Origin: Sulfurospirillum diekertiae
GTDB lineage: Bacteria; Campylobacterota; Campylobacteria; Campylobacterales; Sulfurospirillaceae
Reading direction: 5' to 3'
DNA length: 64,000 nt
NCBI RefSeq assembly: GCF_002309535.1
Contig: NZ_CP023275.1
Coordinates: 2,750,087 to 2,814,086, forward strand
Below the pieces are notes generated by a model. That model did not search any database. It had not been told where the DNA came from and worked only from the letters and a program-made list of their open reading frames with translations. Shown here piece by piece: positions 63,534 to 64,000 of the stretch; position 1 is the first letter of the stretch, and every line of letters starts with the position of its first letter. Both the position numbers and the translations under genes were made by a program.

Positions 63534-64000
63534 ACTTTAATCCTTTGGGCATGCGTGATGGCAATCGCAATGGCATCGGTGATGTCCAAAGGTTTGATCT
63601 CTTGTTTGATCCCTAAAATCTTTTTTACCATAAAGGCAACTTGCTCTTTGGCAGCTTTTCCATTTCCTGTTACGGCTTTTTTCACTTGAAGTGCTGTGTA
63701 TTCACTAAAATTACCAATGGTTTGTAAAATTTTTAGACTTAAAGCGCCTCGAAATTGTGCTAATTTAATCACCGTTTGAGGATTATAGGCATAAAAAATA
63801 TCTTCAATCGCTACTTCATCAATCGTGTGGTGTTTAAAGATCGTATCGAGCCCTTCAACGAGCTCCATAATCTGATGCTGAAGCACCTTTTCTTTGATTT
63901 TAATCAGTCCTGCTTCAATGAGAATCAGGCTGTTTTTTTCTTTTTTGAGAATAGAATATCCACAGTTACGTGTCCCCGGATCAATCCCTAAAATAACCAA
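63530..64000 (-). CDS. ruvC: Holliday junction resolvase RuvC, 5' end at window edge
   Basis: 156 residues are readable. Catalytic acidic residues are in place: Asp7 (GIDPGT), Glu66 (AIEDIF), Asp139 and Asp142 (LDITDA). RuvC cuts Holliday junctions with RuvAB. The reading frame reaches the window edge at a TTG; this may be the start, as numbering then fits the family, or an ATG may lie just outside. Convergent with thyX. Confidence 0.93.
   Translation of the reverse strand: MVILGIDPGTRNCGYSILKKEKNSLILIEAGLIKIKEKVLQHQIMELVEGLDTIFKHHTIDEVAIEDIFYAYNPQTVIKLAQFRGALSLKILQTIGNFSEYTALQVKKAVTGNGKAAKEQVAFMVKKILGIKQEIKPLDITDAIAIAITHAQRIKV

Overview
The window reads as a chromosomal segment of an anaerobic or microaerophilic Campylobacterota (Epsilonproteobacteria) bacterium. 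The best guess is Sulfurospirillum or a close relative. The clues are the low-GC sequence, the polysulfide-reductase-type molybdoenzyme clusters, a NosL-type protein, the DUF3373 outer-membrane protein, the fliK-flgD-flgE flagellar block with sigma-54 promoters, thyX in place of thyA, and the rRNA sequences. The species assignment is inference.

Layout. 1-9.0 kb holds housekeeping and envelope genes: a truncated NosL-like protein, a Dabb protein, a DMT transporter, phospholipase A1, an RRM RNA-binding protein, moaC with a DUF493 gene and a helical protein, DUF4405 and DUF3862 proteins, and a DUF3373 porin-like protein. Two nearly identical small periplasmic proteins follow. 9.35-20.4 kb holds two complete, tandem, almost identical rRNA operons (16S, tRNA-Ile, tRNA-Ala, 23S, 5S) on the minus strand. 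20.8-34.8 kb holds a BAX-inhibitor-like protein and two paralogous psrABC-like clusters. Each cluster carries a triple-rhodanese lipoprotein; a LysR regulator and a third member of the small-protein family lie between them. 35.2-47.6 kb is an accessory region: a BioC-like methyltransferase, an undecaprenyl-phosphate sugar transferase, and a type I secretion operon (TolC, HlyD and ABC) with a glycosyltransferase inside it. It continues with a REP-type transposase fused in frame to a SapC domain, a trypsin-like protease with a Calx-beta domain (plausible secreted cargo), tRNA-Thr, a second REP-type transposase and the stump of a nucleotide-sugar epimerase. 47.7-51.8 kb is the secG-deacetylase-frr-pyrE-RDD-MFS run. 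51.7-55.6 kb holds FliL-like, DUF3137, LemA and TypA. 56-62.9 kb is the flagellar hook block (fliK, flgD and two flgE-type genes, with two sigma-54 promoters). thyX and ruvC close the window.

How genes work together. The psr-like complexes should reduce a sulfur compound (polysulfide or thiosulfate) in the periplasm with quinol electrons. The rhodanese lipoproteins may present sulfane sulfur to them. MoaC contributes to their molybdopterin cofactor. The type I secretion genes, SapC domain, sugar transferase and glycosyltransferase suggest export of a surface protein coupled to surface polysaccharide assembly.

The most unusual signal is not a gene. The 12-base palindrome TTTACATGTAAA occurs 14 times exactly, with at least nine near matches, in genes and between them, against a hand-estimated chance expectation of about 0.02. 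Inside genes it is read only in the two frames that avoid its in-frame stop. It is absent from the rRNA operons and, as an exact copy, from the secretion region. Two further candidates are the transposase-SapC fusion and a possible gene-conversion tract shared by the two rhodanese genes that ends exactly at this palindrome.
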